A stretch of 64,000 nt of DNA from Chloropicon primus (GCA_023205875.1 CP060764.1:186001-250000), one strand, 5' to 3'; positions 18,196-27,970 are shown, counted from the first letter of the stretch. The notes: a model not told the origin generated them from the sequence alone. Numbers and translations are program-made.

Positions 18196-19449
18196 ATGGG
18201 ACGAAAGGGGAAGAACAGGAAGCCGTCGATGATGCGGACGGGGTCGAGGAGGCTGGATGAGGAAAATGGATTGAACTCGTCGCACAACTTGAGCGGGATC
18301 GGCTTGGAGTTCAACAGGACCAAGACGTACATGAACCTAGTCTCGAACGAAATTGCTGCCGAGCTCAGGAAGGAGGAGAAGATCCGAGTGAGCGAGGACA
18401 CGTGCGGGCACGGGCTGATGAGGGACGTCCTCGACATTACGTCGACGCTGGAGGAGGGAGTCTCGGCCATTGTGGACGATAGCTTCACCAAGTGCTTCAA
18501 CAAGGCGTCGAAGACCGTGTGGAACTTCAACGCTTACCTGTTCCCCTTCTGGCTCGCGGGGGTTTTCGTGCGGTACCTGGTGCTGTTTCCATTGAGACTG
18601 GTGTGGCTCCTGTCATCATTCTTCGTCCTGAATGTGCTGTTCGCGCTATCTCGGATGCTTTTGCCCAAGAGCGACTTCAAGTTCCGGTTGAACACCATCA
18701 TTGTCCACCTCATTTCCTTCTGCTGGGTGGCCTCGTGGTCGGCGGTGATCCAGTGCCACGGCCCAAAGCCCACTAGCAGCAACGGCAGGGTTTACGTGAG
18801 CAACCACACGAGCATGATCGACTGGCTTGTCCTGTCCCAGGTAACGCCGTTCGCGACCGTGATGCAGAAGCACCCAGGTTGGCTCGGGCTTGTGCAGACT
18901 TACATCATGGATGGCTTCGGATGCGTCTACTTCAACAGGAAGGACGCCAAGGACAGGGAGAAAGTTGCGCAGACGATCAAGGAGAGGGTGAACAACAGCC
19001 ACGGGAAGTTTCCTCTGCTCATCTTTCCCGAGGGCACCTGCGTGAACAACAGGTACACCACGATGTTCAAGAAGGGAGCCTTCGAGTTGGACTGCGCGGT
19101 TTGCCCCGTGGCGGTGAAGTACAACAAGATATTCGTGGACGCGTTCTGGAGCTCGAGAACGCAGTCTTTCACGATGCATCTGTTCGAGCTGATGACTTCC
19201 TGGGCCGTGGTAGCTGACGTGTACTTTCTGGAACCCCAATACAAGAGAGAGGGGGAAACGTCCATTGAGTTCGCCTCGCGTGTACAACAGATGATAGCAA
19301 AGAAGGCCCAGCTCAAGATCGTGCCCTGGAACGGAATGCTCAAGTACTTCAAACCAAGTCCCAAGCTATGCGAGCAAAAACGTGAAATTTTCGGGACAGC
19401 CATCAAAGCCAGGCTGCAGGCCGAGGGGACGGCGCCAAAAGAGGACTGA
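18196..19449 (+). CDS. GPAT9: Glycerol-3-phosphate acyltransferase, GPAT9/AGPAT6-like
   Basis: 417 aa. PlsC-family enzyme that acylates sn-1 of glycerol-3-phosphate, the first step of ER glycerolipid synthesis. A basic N-terminus (MGRKGKNRK) and hydrophobic helices at about 115-175 and 200-220 precede the acyltransferase block: NHTSMID (H-x4-D-type catalytic motif), then GCVYFNRKDAKDRE, FPEGTCVNN (FPEG, glycerol-phosphate binding) and a Pro-containing strand (VCPVAVKYNKIFVD). The long N-terminal region and NHTSMID favour GPAT9/AGPAT6 over LPAAT. The start at 18196 lies after a likely 5'UTR acceptor at 18097; the upstream in-frame ATG at 18079 lies inside the putative intron. It converges on an acyl-CoA synthetase, whose product is its substrate. 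Confidence 0.87.
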   Translation: MGRKGKNRKPSMMRTGSRRLDEENGLNSSHNLSGIGLEFNRTKTYMNLVSNEIAAELRKEEKIRVSEDTCGHGLMRDVLDITSTLEEGVSAIVDDSFTKCFNKASKTVWNFNAYLFPFWLAGVFVRYLVLFPLRLVWLLSSFFVLNVLFALSRMLLPKSDFKFRLNTIIVHLISFCWVASWSAVIQCHGPKPTSSNGRVYVSNHTSMIDWLVLSQVTPFATVMQKHPGWLGLVQTYIMDGFGCVYFNRKDAKDREKVAQTIKERVNNSHGKFPLLIFPEGTCVNNRYTTMFKKGAFELDCAVCPVAVKYNKIFVDAFWSSRTQSFTMHLFELMTSWAVVADVYFLEPQYKREGETSIEFASRVQQMIAKKAQLKIVPWNGMLKYFKPSPKLCEQKREIFGTAIKARLQAEGTAPKED

Positions 19450-19557
19450 AAGAAAGCCTCCTCCTTGTATATAAGACTCTTAGCTCAGAGCGTTGTGGAA
19501 CGAAAGGTTTGTTGTTCACGGTTCGGGGCAGCTTTCTTTTCCTTGAGAACAATCTAA

Positions 19558-19562
19558 TTACA
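19558..19562 (-). promoter_or_regulatory. TGTAA poly(A) signal candidate
   Basis: Minus-strand TGTAA 35 bases past the stop of the first acyl-CoA synthetase. Confidence 0.35.
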
Positions 19563-19597
19563 ATAAGCTACTACTTAAACATCATCGCAGCATGTTT

Positions 19598-21559
19598 TTA
19601 CTTCTTCTTCATGGCCTCGTAGAGGGCATCGACTTGGCTCTGGTAGTGCTTGAGGAGCTGAGGCCTCTTCAACTTGAAAGTTGGGGTAAGAAGGTTCTCC
19701 TCGACGGAGAACTGGGTGGAATCCAAGTGGACGGCCTTGACGATCTCGAAACCCTTCATCTTGGCCTCCTTTCCGGTCTTCTTCAGCTCTCCGAGAATCA
19801 TCTCGTTGGCCTCCGGCGTCTTGCAGACGGCGGCGTAGTCTCCCGCGACTCCCTTCTCGCTGGCCCAGGCCATGATCTTCTCCTCGTTCGGGACAATCAC
19901 AGCAACGAGGCAGTTCTCGAAACTGTTCCCGTACACCCAGACCTGCTCCATGTTCAAGTTCTTCTTGTAGGCGCTCTCGAGGACCTCCACGGCGACGTAC
20001 TCTCCCTGGGAGAGCTTGAAGATGTTCTTCTTGCGGTCAATAATCTTGAGAGAGCCAAAGTCGGTGATCTCGCCAACATCTCCGGTGTGGAAGAACCCGT
20101 CCTTGTCGATCGCTCCCTTGGTCTGCGCCTCGTCCTTGTAGTAACCAGCGTAGACGGAGGGCCCCCTGATCAGGATCTCTCCCCTCGGTGGGTTGGTGAA
20201 AGGCGAGTAGTTCATCTCCGGCACGGCCTCGAGCCTGTACTCCACGCTCGGGGCAGGGACACCGACGGTCTTGTAGAACCTAATGTCATCAGGAACAGCA
20301 GTGAAGGAGGCGGCCATGGTCTCCGTGAGGCCATAGCCCTGGATGACGGGGCAGCACATGGAGGTCCTGAGGAACTGCTCGACGTGGGACGCAAGAGGAG
20401 CACCTCCGCTGACGATGACCCTACAGCAGCCTCCCAAGACAGCCTTGAGCTTTTTGAACAAGATCATGTTGAAAAGTGGCGCGGCCTTTGCCTGAGAAAC
20501 TCCCTTCTCGATTGCACTCCACTTTCTCTTCACACCGGTGGTGAACAAGAAGTTCTTGATGAAAGACGCCTGCATCTTGTTGCTGACCTTGGAGTAAATC
20601 CTGTCAAAAATTCTTGGCACGCCGGCGAAGATGGTGGGCTTAAGGGCAGCAACATCCTCGAGCAAGAGAAGCGGGCTGCCCCTCCAGTAACCGACGGCAC
20701 CTCCGGCGCAAAGGAAGGTCTCCTCGACGACTCTGTCGAAGATGTGAGCAAGAGGAAGGTAACTCATGAACCTATCCGTCTTGGAGATCGGGATCTTCTG
20801 GATTTCGAAGAGCTTCTCGATGGCGTTGAGCTCGGCGACCATGTTCTTGTGCTTGATCATCACACCCTTTGGATCGCCGGTGGTACCGCTGGTGTACATG
20901 ATGGTGCAGAGGTCCTCTGGCATTGGTCCGGCGTTCTCCTTCTTGTCGGCAGCGCCCTTCTCGAGGAACTGGTCGTAGGAGAAGACGTTGACGCCGAAGT
21001 CGTTGAGCTCCTTGAGCTCCTCCTCGGAGGGCTCTCCCCAGTACACCAAGGTGGTCACCGTGGGGATCTTTCCCTTGGTCTTCAGCAAGACGCTGATCTT
21101 CTTGGCGCTGATGAAAGCGACCTTGCACTCGGCGTGGTTTGTGATGTACTCCACGGCGTTCTCTCCCAAAGTATCGTAAAGGGGAACGCAAGCGGCGCCG
21201 ATCCTGTTGCAAGCCTGCATGGCGATCATCCACTCCGGGCAGTTTCCACTCAAGATTCCAACCTTTGTGCCGACATCGGCTCCCTCAGCGATGAGAGCGG
21301 AGGCGATCTTCTTCGTAGCGTCCATAACCTCGTTGTAGGTCAGCCACATGTATGGACCGTCCCCGTTCCTCTGGCCGAGGCACTTCTCCTCGCCAAACTC
21401 TTCCACCGACTTGGCGAAGAGTTCGCTCAAGGTGTAGCACCCCTTGTACTCGTAAGGCACCAAGCCATCCCCGCAGTTAAACAGTCTGTAAAGAGGTCCC
21501 TGAGTCTCATTCGCAGGCTCCACCTCCGTGATCCAGTTGTCCATTTGCAAAGCACTCAT
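19598..21559 (-). CDS. LACS: Long-chain acyl-CoA synthetase, copy 1
   Basis: 653 aa, intronless. ATP-dependent activation of free fatty acids to acyl-CoA (adenylate-forming family). The start ATG at 21559 gives MSALQMDNWITEVEPANETQG. P-loop-like adenylation motif YTSGTTGDPKGV near residue 245, YLPLAHIFDR, GYGLTETMA, YRLEAVPEMNYSPF, GEILIRGPSVYAGYYKDE, then FFHTGDVGEI, IDRKKNIFKLSQGEYVA and C-terminal VKAVHL with Lys-rich KLKRPQLLKHY. The C-terminus is MKKK; no obvious PTS1 or TM helix. Paralogue of the adjacent gene on the same strand, with near-identical DNA at the 3' end. Confidence 0.95.
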   Translation of the reverse strand: MSALQMDNWITEVEPANETQGPLYRLFNCGDGLVPYEYKGCYTLSELFAKSVEEFGEEKCLGQRNGDGPYMWLTYNEVMDATKKIASALIAEGADVGTKVGILSGNCPEWMIAMQACNRIGAACVPLYDTLGENAVEYITNHAECKVAFISAKKISVLLKTKGKIPTVTTLVYWGEPSEEELKELNDFGVNVFSYDQFLEKGAADKKENAGPMPEDLCTIMYTSGTTGDPKGVMIKHKNMVAELNAIEKLFEIQKIPISKTDRFMSYLPLAHIFDRVVEETFLCAGGAVGYWRGSPLLLLEDVAALKPTIFAGVPRIFDRIYSKVSNKMQASFIKNFLFTTGVKRKWSAIEKGVSQAKAAPLFNMILFKKLKAVLGGCCRVIVSGGAPLASHVEQFLRTSMCCPVIQGYGLTETMAASFTAVPDDIRFYKTVGVPAPSVEYRLEAVPEMNYSPFTNPPRGEILIRGPSVYAGYYKDEAQTKGAIDKDGFFHTGDVGEITDFGSLKIIDRKKNIFKLSQGEYVAVEVLESAYKKNLNMEQVWVYGNSFENCLVAVIVPNEEKIMAWASEKGVAGDYAAVCKTPEANEMILGELKKTGKEAKMKGFEIVKAVHLDSTQFSVEENLLTPTFKLKRPQLLKHYQSQVDALYEAMKKK

Positions 21560-22256
21560 CTTATGTGTATGTATGGGTCTAAACTTCAAAACGTTTTTCC
21601 TTTCCTTTCCTTCCTGATGCCAGCGAAGCTGCTGCTTTGTTGCTGCTGTGTGCGTCTCGACTTGAGAGCCTGAGAGCTGGACGAACGATAAGAGTAAAGT
21701 AGAACAAACCACAACCTGCTTGTGTTTGCCCGTGTTCCTTGCGCTTGCGCTTGACTCTTGGTCCTCGCGATGAGGTTGGCTTGTTGTGTCAACAAGCGCC
21801 GTCTCGATCCCCTTTCGTGGATGGTTTATGGATTTCGTTCCTGTGTCACGGCGTGGTATCGTGACGAGGATTACAATGACTTTACTACTGTGGCCGAACC
21901 TTCACTTCGCCGCCGACGACGACGTTTCAGAGAAACGACGAACGAAAAAAAATAATGCGAAATATCTCTCTCCTCTTTGGCTTGGGAAGGGGGGGAGGAG
22001 GAAGGGGGGGGAGGTCGAGAACATCGAGGGGAAGGGTTGTAACGTCTTGGCTCTTGAGGAGGCTGTCTTGCAAGAGCAATGCCATGGCCAAGATCAAGGG
22101 CGACACACCCAATGCTCCCACTTTAGAGCGGAGCAGACACCTTTGTGCGTGAATCATGATGTCAGTTTGTGGAAGAAACGAAATGAGTGAAAATGCATTG
22201 CAAGAAAGTAAAAGAAAGAAAGAAAAACTCTATCCACCCGTTCCGAGGGAAGCAAA
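21560..22256. promoter_or_regulatory. Spacer between tandem acyl-CoA synthetases
   Basis: 697 bp: promoter of copy 1 plus 3' flank of copy 2. Short frames across it show no domain. No conserved element recognised. Confidence 0.35.
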
Positions 22257-24299
22257 CTATTTGAGGGACGCGTACAAGGCATCGATCTTGCTCTTGTAGT
22301 GCTTGAGGAGCTGAGGCCTCTTCAACTTGAAGCTCGGGGTGAGGAGGTCCGTCTCGATAGAGAACTGCTCATAGTCCAAGTGGACGGCCTTGACGATCTC
22401 GAAACCCTTCAGCTTGGACTCCTTTCCGGTCTTCTTCAGCTCTCCGAGAATCATCTCGTTGGCCTCCGGCGTCTTGCAGACGGTGGCGTAGTCTCCCGCG
22501 ACGCCCTTGTCCTTGGCCCAGGCCATGATCTTCTCCTCGTTCGGCACGACGATCGCAACAAGGCAGTTCTCGAAACTGTTCCCGTACACCCAGACCTGCT
22601 CCATGTTCAAGTTCTTCTTGTAGACGCTCTCCACGACCTCCACGGCGACGTACTCTCCCTGGGAGAGCTTGAAGATGTTCTTCTTGCGGTCCACAATTTT
22701 CAGAGCTCCAGAGGGCTGGATCTCGCCGATGTCTCCGGTGTGGAAGAACCCGTCCTTGTCGATCGCTCCCTTGGTCTGCGCCTCGTCCTTGTAGTAGCCC
22801 GAGAACACGGAGGGGCCCCTGATGAGGACCTCCCCAGAGGGCGGGTCACTGAAGGGAGAGTAGTTCATCTCCGGCACGGCTTCGAGCCTGTACTCCACGC
22901 TCGGGAAGGGCACCCCGATGGTGGCAAACATCGACATGTCGTCGGGCACCGCGACGAAGGAGGCAGCGCAAGTCTCCGTGAGGCCGTAGCCCTGGACAAC
23001 GGCGCAACACATCGCGACCCTGAGGAATTTCTCGACGTGCGGGGCGAGGGGAGCCCCGCCGCTGATCATGATCCTCACGTTCCCCCCGAGCCTGGCCTTG
23101 ATCTTGCTGAAAATGATCTTGTCCATCAGCGGCGCGGCGTCGAACACGCTCGCCCCCTTTTTCATCGCACCAAACTTCCTGCTCATGGCAAACCTGTAGA
23201 GCATCCCGGCCACGAAGCTGGAGGACATCTTGGCCATCACGGCGCTGTAGATCCTGTCGAAAATTCGGGGGACTCCGCAGAAGAAGGTCGGCTTGAGCGA
23301 CCCAACGTCATCGAGAATCGCCTTGACGTTGCCCTGCCAGTACCCGATGCACCCCCCCTTGGCGATGACGAGCTCCTCGGTCATCCTGTCAAAGATGTGA
23401 GCCAGGGGAAGGTAGCTGAAGAACACCTCGTTCTCGGTGACTTCGCAGTTCACGGCCTTCAACTTTGCGCCCACGGCGTTGAGCTCCGACACGAGGGCGC
23501 TCTGAGGCAGGATGACGCCCTTGGGGTTTCCCGTGGTACCGCTCGTGTACATGATGGTGGCGATGTCGCTCGTCTTCGCCTTGACCGGCGCGGAGGGGCT
23601 CTTGGCCCCCGCGTCCAGCAGCTCGGGGAAGGAGTAAGACTTGACCTTGGCGGACTTGAGGGCCACCTTGTCCTCGTCGCTGGCCTCGCCCCAGTACACG
23701 ACGAGCTTCACGGTCGGCATGTTCCCCTTGGACTTGAGGAGGTTCCCCAGCTTCTCGCTCGAGACGAACACGGCCTTGCACTCGGCGTGGTTGAGGATGT
23801 ACTCCACGGCGTTCTCACCGAGGGTGTCGTACAGCGGGACGCACGCCACGTTGTTGCGGTTGCAGGCCTGCATCGCGATCATCCACTCGGGGCAGTTGGC
23901 CCCGAAGACCCCGATCTTGTCCTGGGACGCGATCCCCTCGGCGGCGAGGCCAGACCCCAGCAGCTTCACCTTCTCGCCCACCTCCCGGTAGGTCATCCAC
24001 TTGTACTCGCTGACGGTCCCGTCCTCCCCCTTGAGCCTCTTGCCGAGGCAGGGGTTGTCTGGGTAAAGCTCCACGGAACGCTCGAAGATCTCCAGCAAGT
24101 TGATGCACCCCTCGTACGTCGCACCCGCAAGGCCCTTGGCCGCCATCGACGACCGTATCAGGGGGCCCTGCGTCTCATTCGCGGGCTCCACCTCGCACAC
24201 CCAGCCCTCCTCAGGCCTCATCACACGAATCTCCCCTTGCTCTGGACTCGGTCCCTTGCCACTGAAACGGAACTTGTCTTCGCCCAAGCTCCCAGACAT
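22257..24299 (-). CDS. LACS: Long-chain acyl-CoA synthetase, copy 2
   Basis: 680 aa, intronless, ending TAG. Same reaction as copy 1. Motifs: YTSGTTGNPKGV near residue 250, YLPLAHIFDRMTEE, GYGLTETCAAS, YRLEAVPEMNYSPF, GEVLIRGPSVFSGYYKDE, FFHTGDIGEI, VDRKKNIFKLSQGEYVA. The N-terminus is about 25 residues longer than copy 1. The two proteins diverge in the N-terminal and central parts but share long identical stretches after the FKLSQGEYVAVEV block. The C-terminus is ASLK, not a clear peroxisomal signal. An inverted repeat lies just upstream of the start. Confidence 0.95.
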   Translation of the reverse strand: MSGSLGEDKFRFSGKGPSPEQGEIRVMRPEEGWVCEVEPANETQGPLIRSSMAAKGLAGATYEGCINLLEIFERSVELYPDNPCLGKRLKGEDGTVSEYKWMTYREVGEKVKLLGSGLAAEGIASQDKIGVFGANCPEWMIAMQACNRNNVACVPLYDTLGENAVEYILNHAECKAVFVSSEKLGNLLKSKGNMPTVKLVVYWGEASDEDKVALKSAKVKSYSFPELLDAGAKSPSAPVKAKTSDIATIMYTSGTTGNPKGVILPQSALVSELNAVGAKLKAVNCEVTENEVFFSYLPLAHIFDRMTEELVIAKGGCIGYWQGNVKAILDDVGSLKPTFFCGVPRIFDRIYSAVMAKMSSSFVAGMLYRFAMSRKFGAMKKGASVFDAAPLMDKIIFSKIKARLGGNVRIMISGGAPLAPHVEKFLRVAMCCAVVQGYGLTETCAASFVAVPDDMSMFATIGVPFPSVEYRLEAVPEMNYSPFSDPPSGEVLIRGPSVFSGYYKDEAQTKGAIDKDGFFHTGDIGEIQPSGALKIVDRKKNIFKLSQGEYVAVEVVESVYKKNLNMEQVWVYGNSFENCLVAIVVPNEEKIMAWAKDKGVAGDYATVCKTPEANEMILGELKKTGKESKLKGFEIVKAVHLDYEQFSIETDLLTPSFKLKRPQLLKHYKSKIDALYASLK

Positions 24300-24313
24300 C
24301 CCACGCTACCAAA

Positions 24314-24335
24314 CTATCGATATATGTATCGATAG
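24314..24335. promoter_or_regulatory. 9-bp-arm inverted repeat upstream of LACS copy 2
   Basis: CTATCGATA, TATG, TATCGATAG: perfect 9-bp arms with a 4-base loop, starting 15 bases upstream of the LACS start. It could be a dimeric regulator site or a 5'UTR hairpin; role unknown. Confidence 0.5.
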
Positions 24336-24362
24336 AAGAAGAAGAAGAAGAAGAAGAAGAAG
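24336..24362. repeat. (GAA)n microsatellite
   Basis: About nine GAA triplets directly following the inverted repeat in the LACS/DnaJ promoter. Confidence 0.85.
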
Positions 24363-24849
24363 GTGGAGGAGCTCTTCACCTCTTCACCACTCTGCCCAAA
24401 CCAAACCAAACCAAACCAAAACAATGGGGCTCCCCGCTCCAAAACACCTGAGAGAGGGACAGAGCAAGCAATGCGGATGCGGACCGACCGAGGATGGCAA
24501 AGAAAAAACAAAAAACCTCGAGAGGAGGGAAACCGTCCTGGTTGCGCAGAGGAGGAATCTCTGTCGTCGCCGTCGTCGCCGTCGCCGTCGGTTCCTCTTC
24601 GTTTGTCACGAGGGGAAGGGTTTTCTGTCTCGAACTGAAATATCTTTTTGTTTTATGACGTAACGGCAAAAAACGCTCCGAAAAAAACGCATGAAACGGC
24701 AGACTCAAAGAGCAAAGAGAAGAAGGACGACGACGGCGACGGCGACGGCGACGAGGACGAGGACGGCGACGAGGACGAGGGCATCTCGTCGTTCGCGCGC
24801 TTCCACACGTCACGGCGCGAGGACATCGCCTTCTTCGTCTTTTTTCGAG

Positions 24850-26535
24850 ATGGCGACGACGAAGATGGAGGAGGAGGGGATGATGCGACGAGGGGGAGGG
24901 GGTCGGGAGTCGGAGGGACCGAGTGCGGTCGTCGAGGCTTCTTCTTCTTCTTCTCCTTCTCCTGCTCCCAAGGTGAGGTACAGCAAAGCGAGCGAGGACG
25001 ACCTCGGGAAGGTCTGGCGTTGCGAGAAGGTGAGAGACTTCGAGTGGAGGATGAGGTGCTTGGGTTTGGAGGACAACGCGGAGGCCGTGGACCTGTTGAA
25101 GCGGATGCTGCGAAGCACGGAGGAGCTGAACGAGATCGGGGACGCGATGTCGAGGGGGGAGGTGGAGCCCAAGTGGTGGCTCGGCGGGGACTACGACGCG
25201 GACGAGGCGGAGGAGCACAACGACGAGGGGGCGGCGCTCTTCAAGGGGAAGGAGTACGGCGAGGCGTTCGAGAGTTTCACGAGGGCGATCGCGAGGTGGC
25301 CGAGCCGGGCGGTGTACCACGCGAACCGCGCCAGCGCCGCGCTCAAGGTCGGGGACTTCGAGGTGGCCGCGTCGGACTGCGGCGAGGCCCTCCGCCTCGA
25401 CCCGGGGAACGCCAAGGTGATGGCGAGGAGGGCGGCGGCGTTGGGCCGCCTGGGCCGCTTCGCGGAGGCCGCGGAGGTGTGGTCCGACGTTCTCGAGGCG
25501 GACCCCGGGAGCGTCAAGGCGAGGGCTGGCCTCGCCACCTCCCGGTCCGGGGAGAGGGCGGCGAGGGCCAGGAGGCAGGAGGAGCTGGAGCGGTCCGAAG
25601 CGGGGGGGAGGACGGGGCTGCCGCTGCGCGGGGTGGCCGACGACTGGAGCGACCGGCTCTACTCCCTGACGGAGATGCTCAAGTACGAGGGCGGCCTGTC
25701 CGCCAACCTCAGCGTGGTGGAGGCCCTGATCATGTGCAGGAGGTACCCCGACGCCCTCGGCAGGCTCGAGGCCATGCCGGCCACCACGGAGACGCGGTAC
25801 CTCACTGCGGAGGCCAAGTGGAGGAGCGGGCACGTCCGCGCGGCCGTGGAAGTTTTGGGGACCTCCCTCCCCAGGACCGTCGACAAGTGCGCGGCTCTGA
25901 GCAAGTACCTCGGGGAGGTGGGCGACCTCCTCGGGGGGGCGAGAGAGGCTCTGGAGGACGAGAGGTGCGTGGACGCGATCGAGGCGTGCGAGGCGCTTGA
26001 GCGCGTGCTCGATCCCGAAGCGTGCAGCGGGCTGTTCGCCCTGGTGGCGGAGATCAAAGCGTCATCCCTGATGTTCCGGGGCCAGGCCAAGGAGGCCGCT
26101 GGCGTGCTGGACTCCGCCCTCGTCCTCGAGCCGGAGAGCCAGCCGTGCCTGCTGCTCCGCGCGAGGGCGAGGCAGAAGATCGCAGACCACCACGGAGCTC
26201 TCGCGGACCTTTCTCTGCTCCAGAGCATCAACCCGTCTGCTCCGGGGGTCTTTGCCATGATGCAGAGGCTCGCCAGGACCCTCCTGGAGAGCAAGAACCC
26301 CTCGTACAAGATCGAATCCGTGAGGAAGAGAACCGGCTTCGATCCTTACGCCGTGCTCGGTATAGGCCCCGGGGCGACCGACCCGGACATCCGGAAAGCG
26401 TACAGGAAGCTCGCAGGCCAGTGGCACCCCGACAAGTGGCTGCAGAAGACGGAGGACCAGCGGGTGGTCGCGGGCAAGCGGTTCGAGGAGATACAGAAAG
26501 CGTACGAGAGCTTGACGATCGCGGAAGAGGTCTGA
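24850..26535 (+). CDS. TPR plus DnaJ co-chaperone (DNAJC3/DNAJC7-like)
   Basis: 561 aa, intronless. The start ATG at 24850 is in context GAGATGG; the frame continues upstream as low-complexity Arg/Thr that I exclude. After a Ser-rich stretch and a charged region (KVWRCEKVRDFEWRMRCLGL) come TPR repeats from about residue 115 (GAALFKGKEYGEAFESFTRAI, YHANRASAALKVGDFEVAASDC, RRAAALGRLGRFAEAAEVW) and further helical repeats to about 480. The C-terminal J-domain (DPYAVLGIGPGATDPDIRKAY) has the catalytic HPD in GQWHPDKW and ends FEEIQKAYESL. It would stimulate Hsp70 ATPase and bind Hsp70/Hsp90 via TPRs. No signal peptide, so cytosolic and DNAJC7-type is more likely than ER P58IPK. Confidence 0.9.
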   Translation: MATTKMEEEGMMRRGGGGRESEGPSAVVEASSSSSPSPAPKVRYSKASEDDLGKVWRCEKVRDFEWRMRCLGLEDNAEAVDLLKRMLRSTEELNEIGDAMSRGEVEPKWWLGGDYDADEAEEHNDEGAALFKGKEYGEAFESFTRAIARWPSRAVYHANRASAALKVGDFEVAASDCGEALRLDPGNAKVMARRAAALGRLGRFAEAAEVWSDVLEADPGSVKARAGLATSRSGERAARARRQEELERSEAGGRTGLPLRGVADDWSDRLYSLTEMLKYEGGLSANLSVVEALIMCRRYPDALGRLEAMPATTETRYLTAEAKWRSGHVRAAVEVLGTSLPRTVDKCAALSKYLGEVGDLLGGAREALEDERCVDAIEACEALERVLDPEACSGLFALVAEIKASSLMFRGQAKEAAGVLDSALVLEPESQPCLLLRARARQKIADHHGALADLSLLQSINPSAPGVFAMMQRLARTLLESKNPSYKIESVRKRTGFDPYAVLGIGPGATDPDIRKAYRKLAGQWHPDKWLQKTEDQRVVAGKRFEEIQKAYESLTIAEEV

Positions 26536-26648
26536 AAAATAAGCTTGCTTATTGTTATTTATTCCACATATTGTTTTTTTCATCGGTTTTTTTTTTTCGG
26601 TTAGGCTTCTTGAGTCACAACGATCGAAAAGGTCCCCCCGTGCGCGCT

Positions 26649-27259
26649 TCAAGCAGACTTCTCGATGTAGGACTGCATGGCGGCATCCTTCTTCGTCCCC
26701 TTGAGGTCGCTCCAGCTCTGCCACTCCGCACCGGACAGCTTGAATCCTCCCAAGCTGGAGGACAGCATTCCTGGCTTTGGCACGTAGACGTCCCCGTAGA
26801 TAGCCTGCCACCTGAGCCCCACGAGGTCTCCGTCCTTTCCGTTCTCCTTGGCGTCGACCAAGGCGGTCGCAAAGTCCTCCGCGAGCTTCCAGATCCTTGG
26901 CCAGGCATCCTTCGAGCCGTCGAGGACCGTCTTCACGAACGCAGGGCAGTCGTCGTTGGACAACATGTCGTTCAACCAGCCGAAAACCTCAGGCCTCTCC
27001 TTGGCGTCGATCAGCATGGACATGGCAACGATGTCCACGTACATGGCCTTGGCCTCGTCGGAGGTCAAGCCCTCCAGGGCCTTCCACGCATCCCACTTGA
27101 ACTGCCCCGCCTTGTCGAACATTCCCGGCCTCTTGGTGCTCACCTCGCCCACCGTGGCCACCTTGAAGAGAGCATAGTACCCGAGCTTCTCCTCCTGAGA
27201 GGTCAGCTCCAGACCTGGCACAGGGGACTCCTTGGGCAACCTGCATCCCCGTCGCGTCA

Positions 27260-27300
<41 letters not shown>

Positions 27301-27619
27301 CGCAAGCGAGACGAGGGGAGTGAGACGAGTCACGAATGCGGTGGGTCGAGTCCAGGAAGAGAGAACATCAGAGCGTCAGCACACTTCGTTCATGGGGCGA
27401 GACCGCACCTTCGTTCGCTCCCCTCGTGGGGATCATCCACGTCGTCGTCGTCATCAACAACAACAACAAAAGAAGAAGAAGAAAAATAAATGAGACCAGC
27501 CGCCTCTCCTTCGTCCTTCGTCCTCCTTGCCCTTGTCCAACTCACCCGTTGATGTACTTGACCGCGTCGTCAAAGTGTGGCACGGAAGCCGCAATGTCTT
27601 CGCCCGTTGGATAACTCAT
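26649..27619 (-). CDS. ACBP: Acyl-CoA-binding protein with a second, divergent ACB-like domain
   Basis: Binds and carries acyl-CoA esters. Two exons: 27546-27619 (start MSYPTGEDIAASVPHFDDAV) and 26649-27240; the intron (27241-27545, 305 nt) has GTGAGT donor and GCAG acceptor, is phase 2 and holds a CAT triplet run. 221 aa. Residues about 15-95 form a canonical ACB domain: FDDAVKYING, YYALFKVATVGEV, RPGMFDKAGQFKWDAWKALEG, EEAK-type DEAKAMYVDIV, with the Tyr and Lys residues that contact CoA. The C-terminal ~85 residues repeat the pattern weakly (FATALVDAKENG, WQAIYGDVYVPKPGML, EWQSWSDLKGTKKDAAMQSY), suggesting a decayed or specialised second domain. Divergent from the FABP-like gene. Confidence 0.88.
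27260..27301. repeat. (CAT)n microsatellite in ACBP intron
   Basis: About 13 triplets in the ACBP intron near its acceptor. Confidence 0.9.
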
Positions 27620-27970
27620 GCTCTCTCGTCTCTCTCGTCTCTCGTCTCTCGTCTTTCTCGTCTCTCGTCTCTCTCTCTGTCGCCGCCGCTTCTCGGAAAA
27701 TGACGAGAGAGAGAGAAGCTCTCGGGCTGCAAAAAAAGTAACGCCAATCGATTGAGGTGTTTTGCTAATCGTGGTCTCTCGAGTGCGGGAGAGGGCGAGG
27801 CGTTGCGTGGTACCGAAGGGTGTGGTCGTTCGTCAGCACCGGGTGCTTGATTGTGGACCGTGGGTCTTGGTCGCCGGAAGAGGGAAGGGGGTTGGTTTGG
27901 TTTTGGTTGGTGCTTTTTTTTTTTTTGGTCTCCAACGAGGTGTTGAGGTGAGGCGATTGGAGTGAAGAGG
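27620..27970. promoter_or_regulatory. Divergent promoter ACBP / FABP-like
   Basis: 351 bp, the shortest divergent spacer in the window. A CTCTCGT-type repeat (27621-27680) lies next to the ACBP start, and a T run (27916-27927) near the FABP-like start. Coregulation of two lipid-carrier genes is inferred. Confidence 0.45.

Larger units (their letters stand above)
24300..24849. promoter_or_regulatory. Divergent promoter LACS copy 2 / TPR-DnaJ
   Basis: 550 bp. It has an inverted repeat (24314-24335), a GAA run (24336-24362), AAACC repeats (24399-24421) and GCCGTC-type triplets (24560-24592). No gene is called; the frame upstream of 24850 is low-complexity Arg/Thr. Confidence 0.4.

Noticed and set aside
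19592-21673. A 693-codon plus-strand open frame over LACS copy 1
   Set aside because: Exact antisense shadow of a clear enzyme gene in GC-rich, codon-biased DNA; no domain in its translation. The same holds for 22299-24335 over copy 2.
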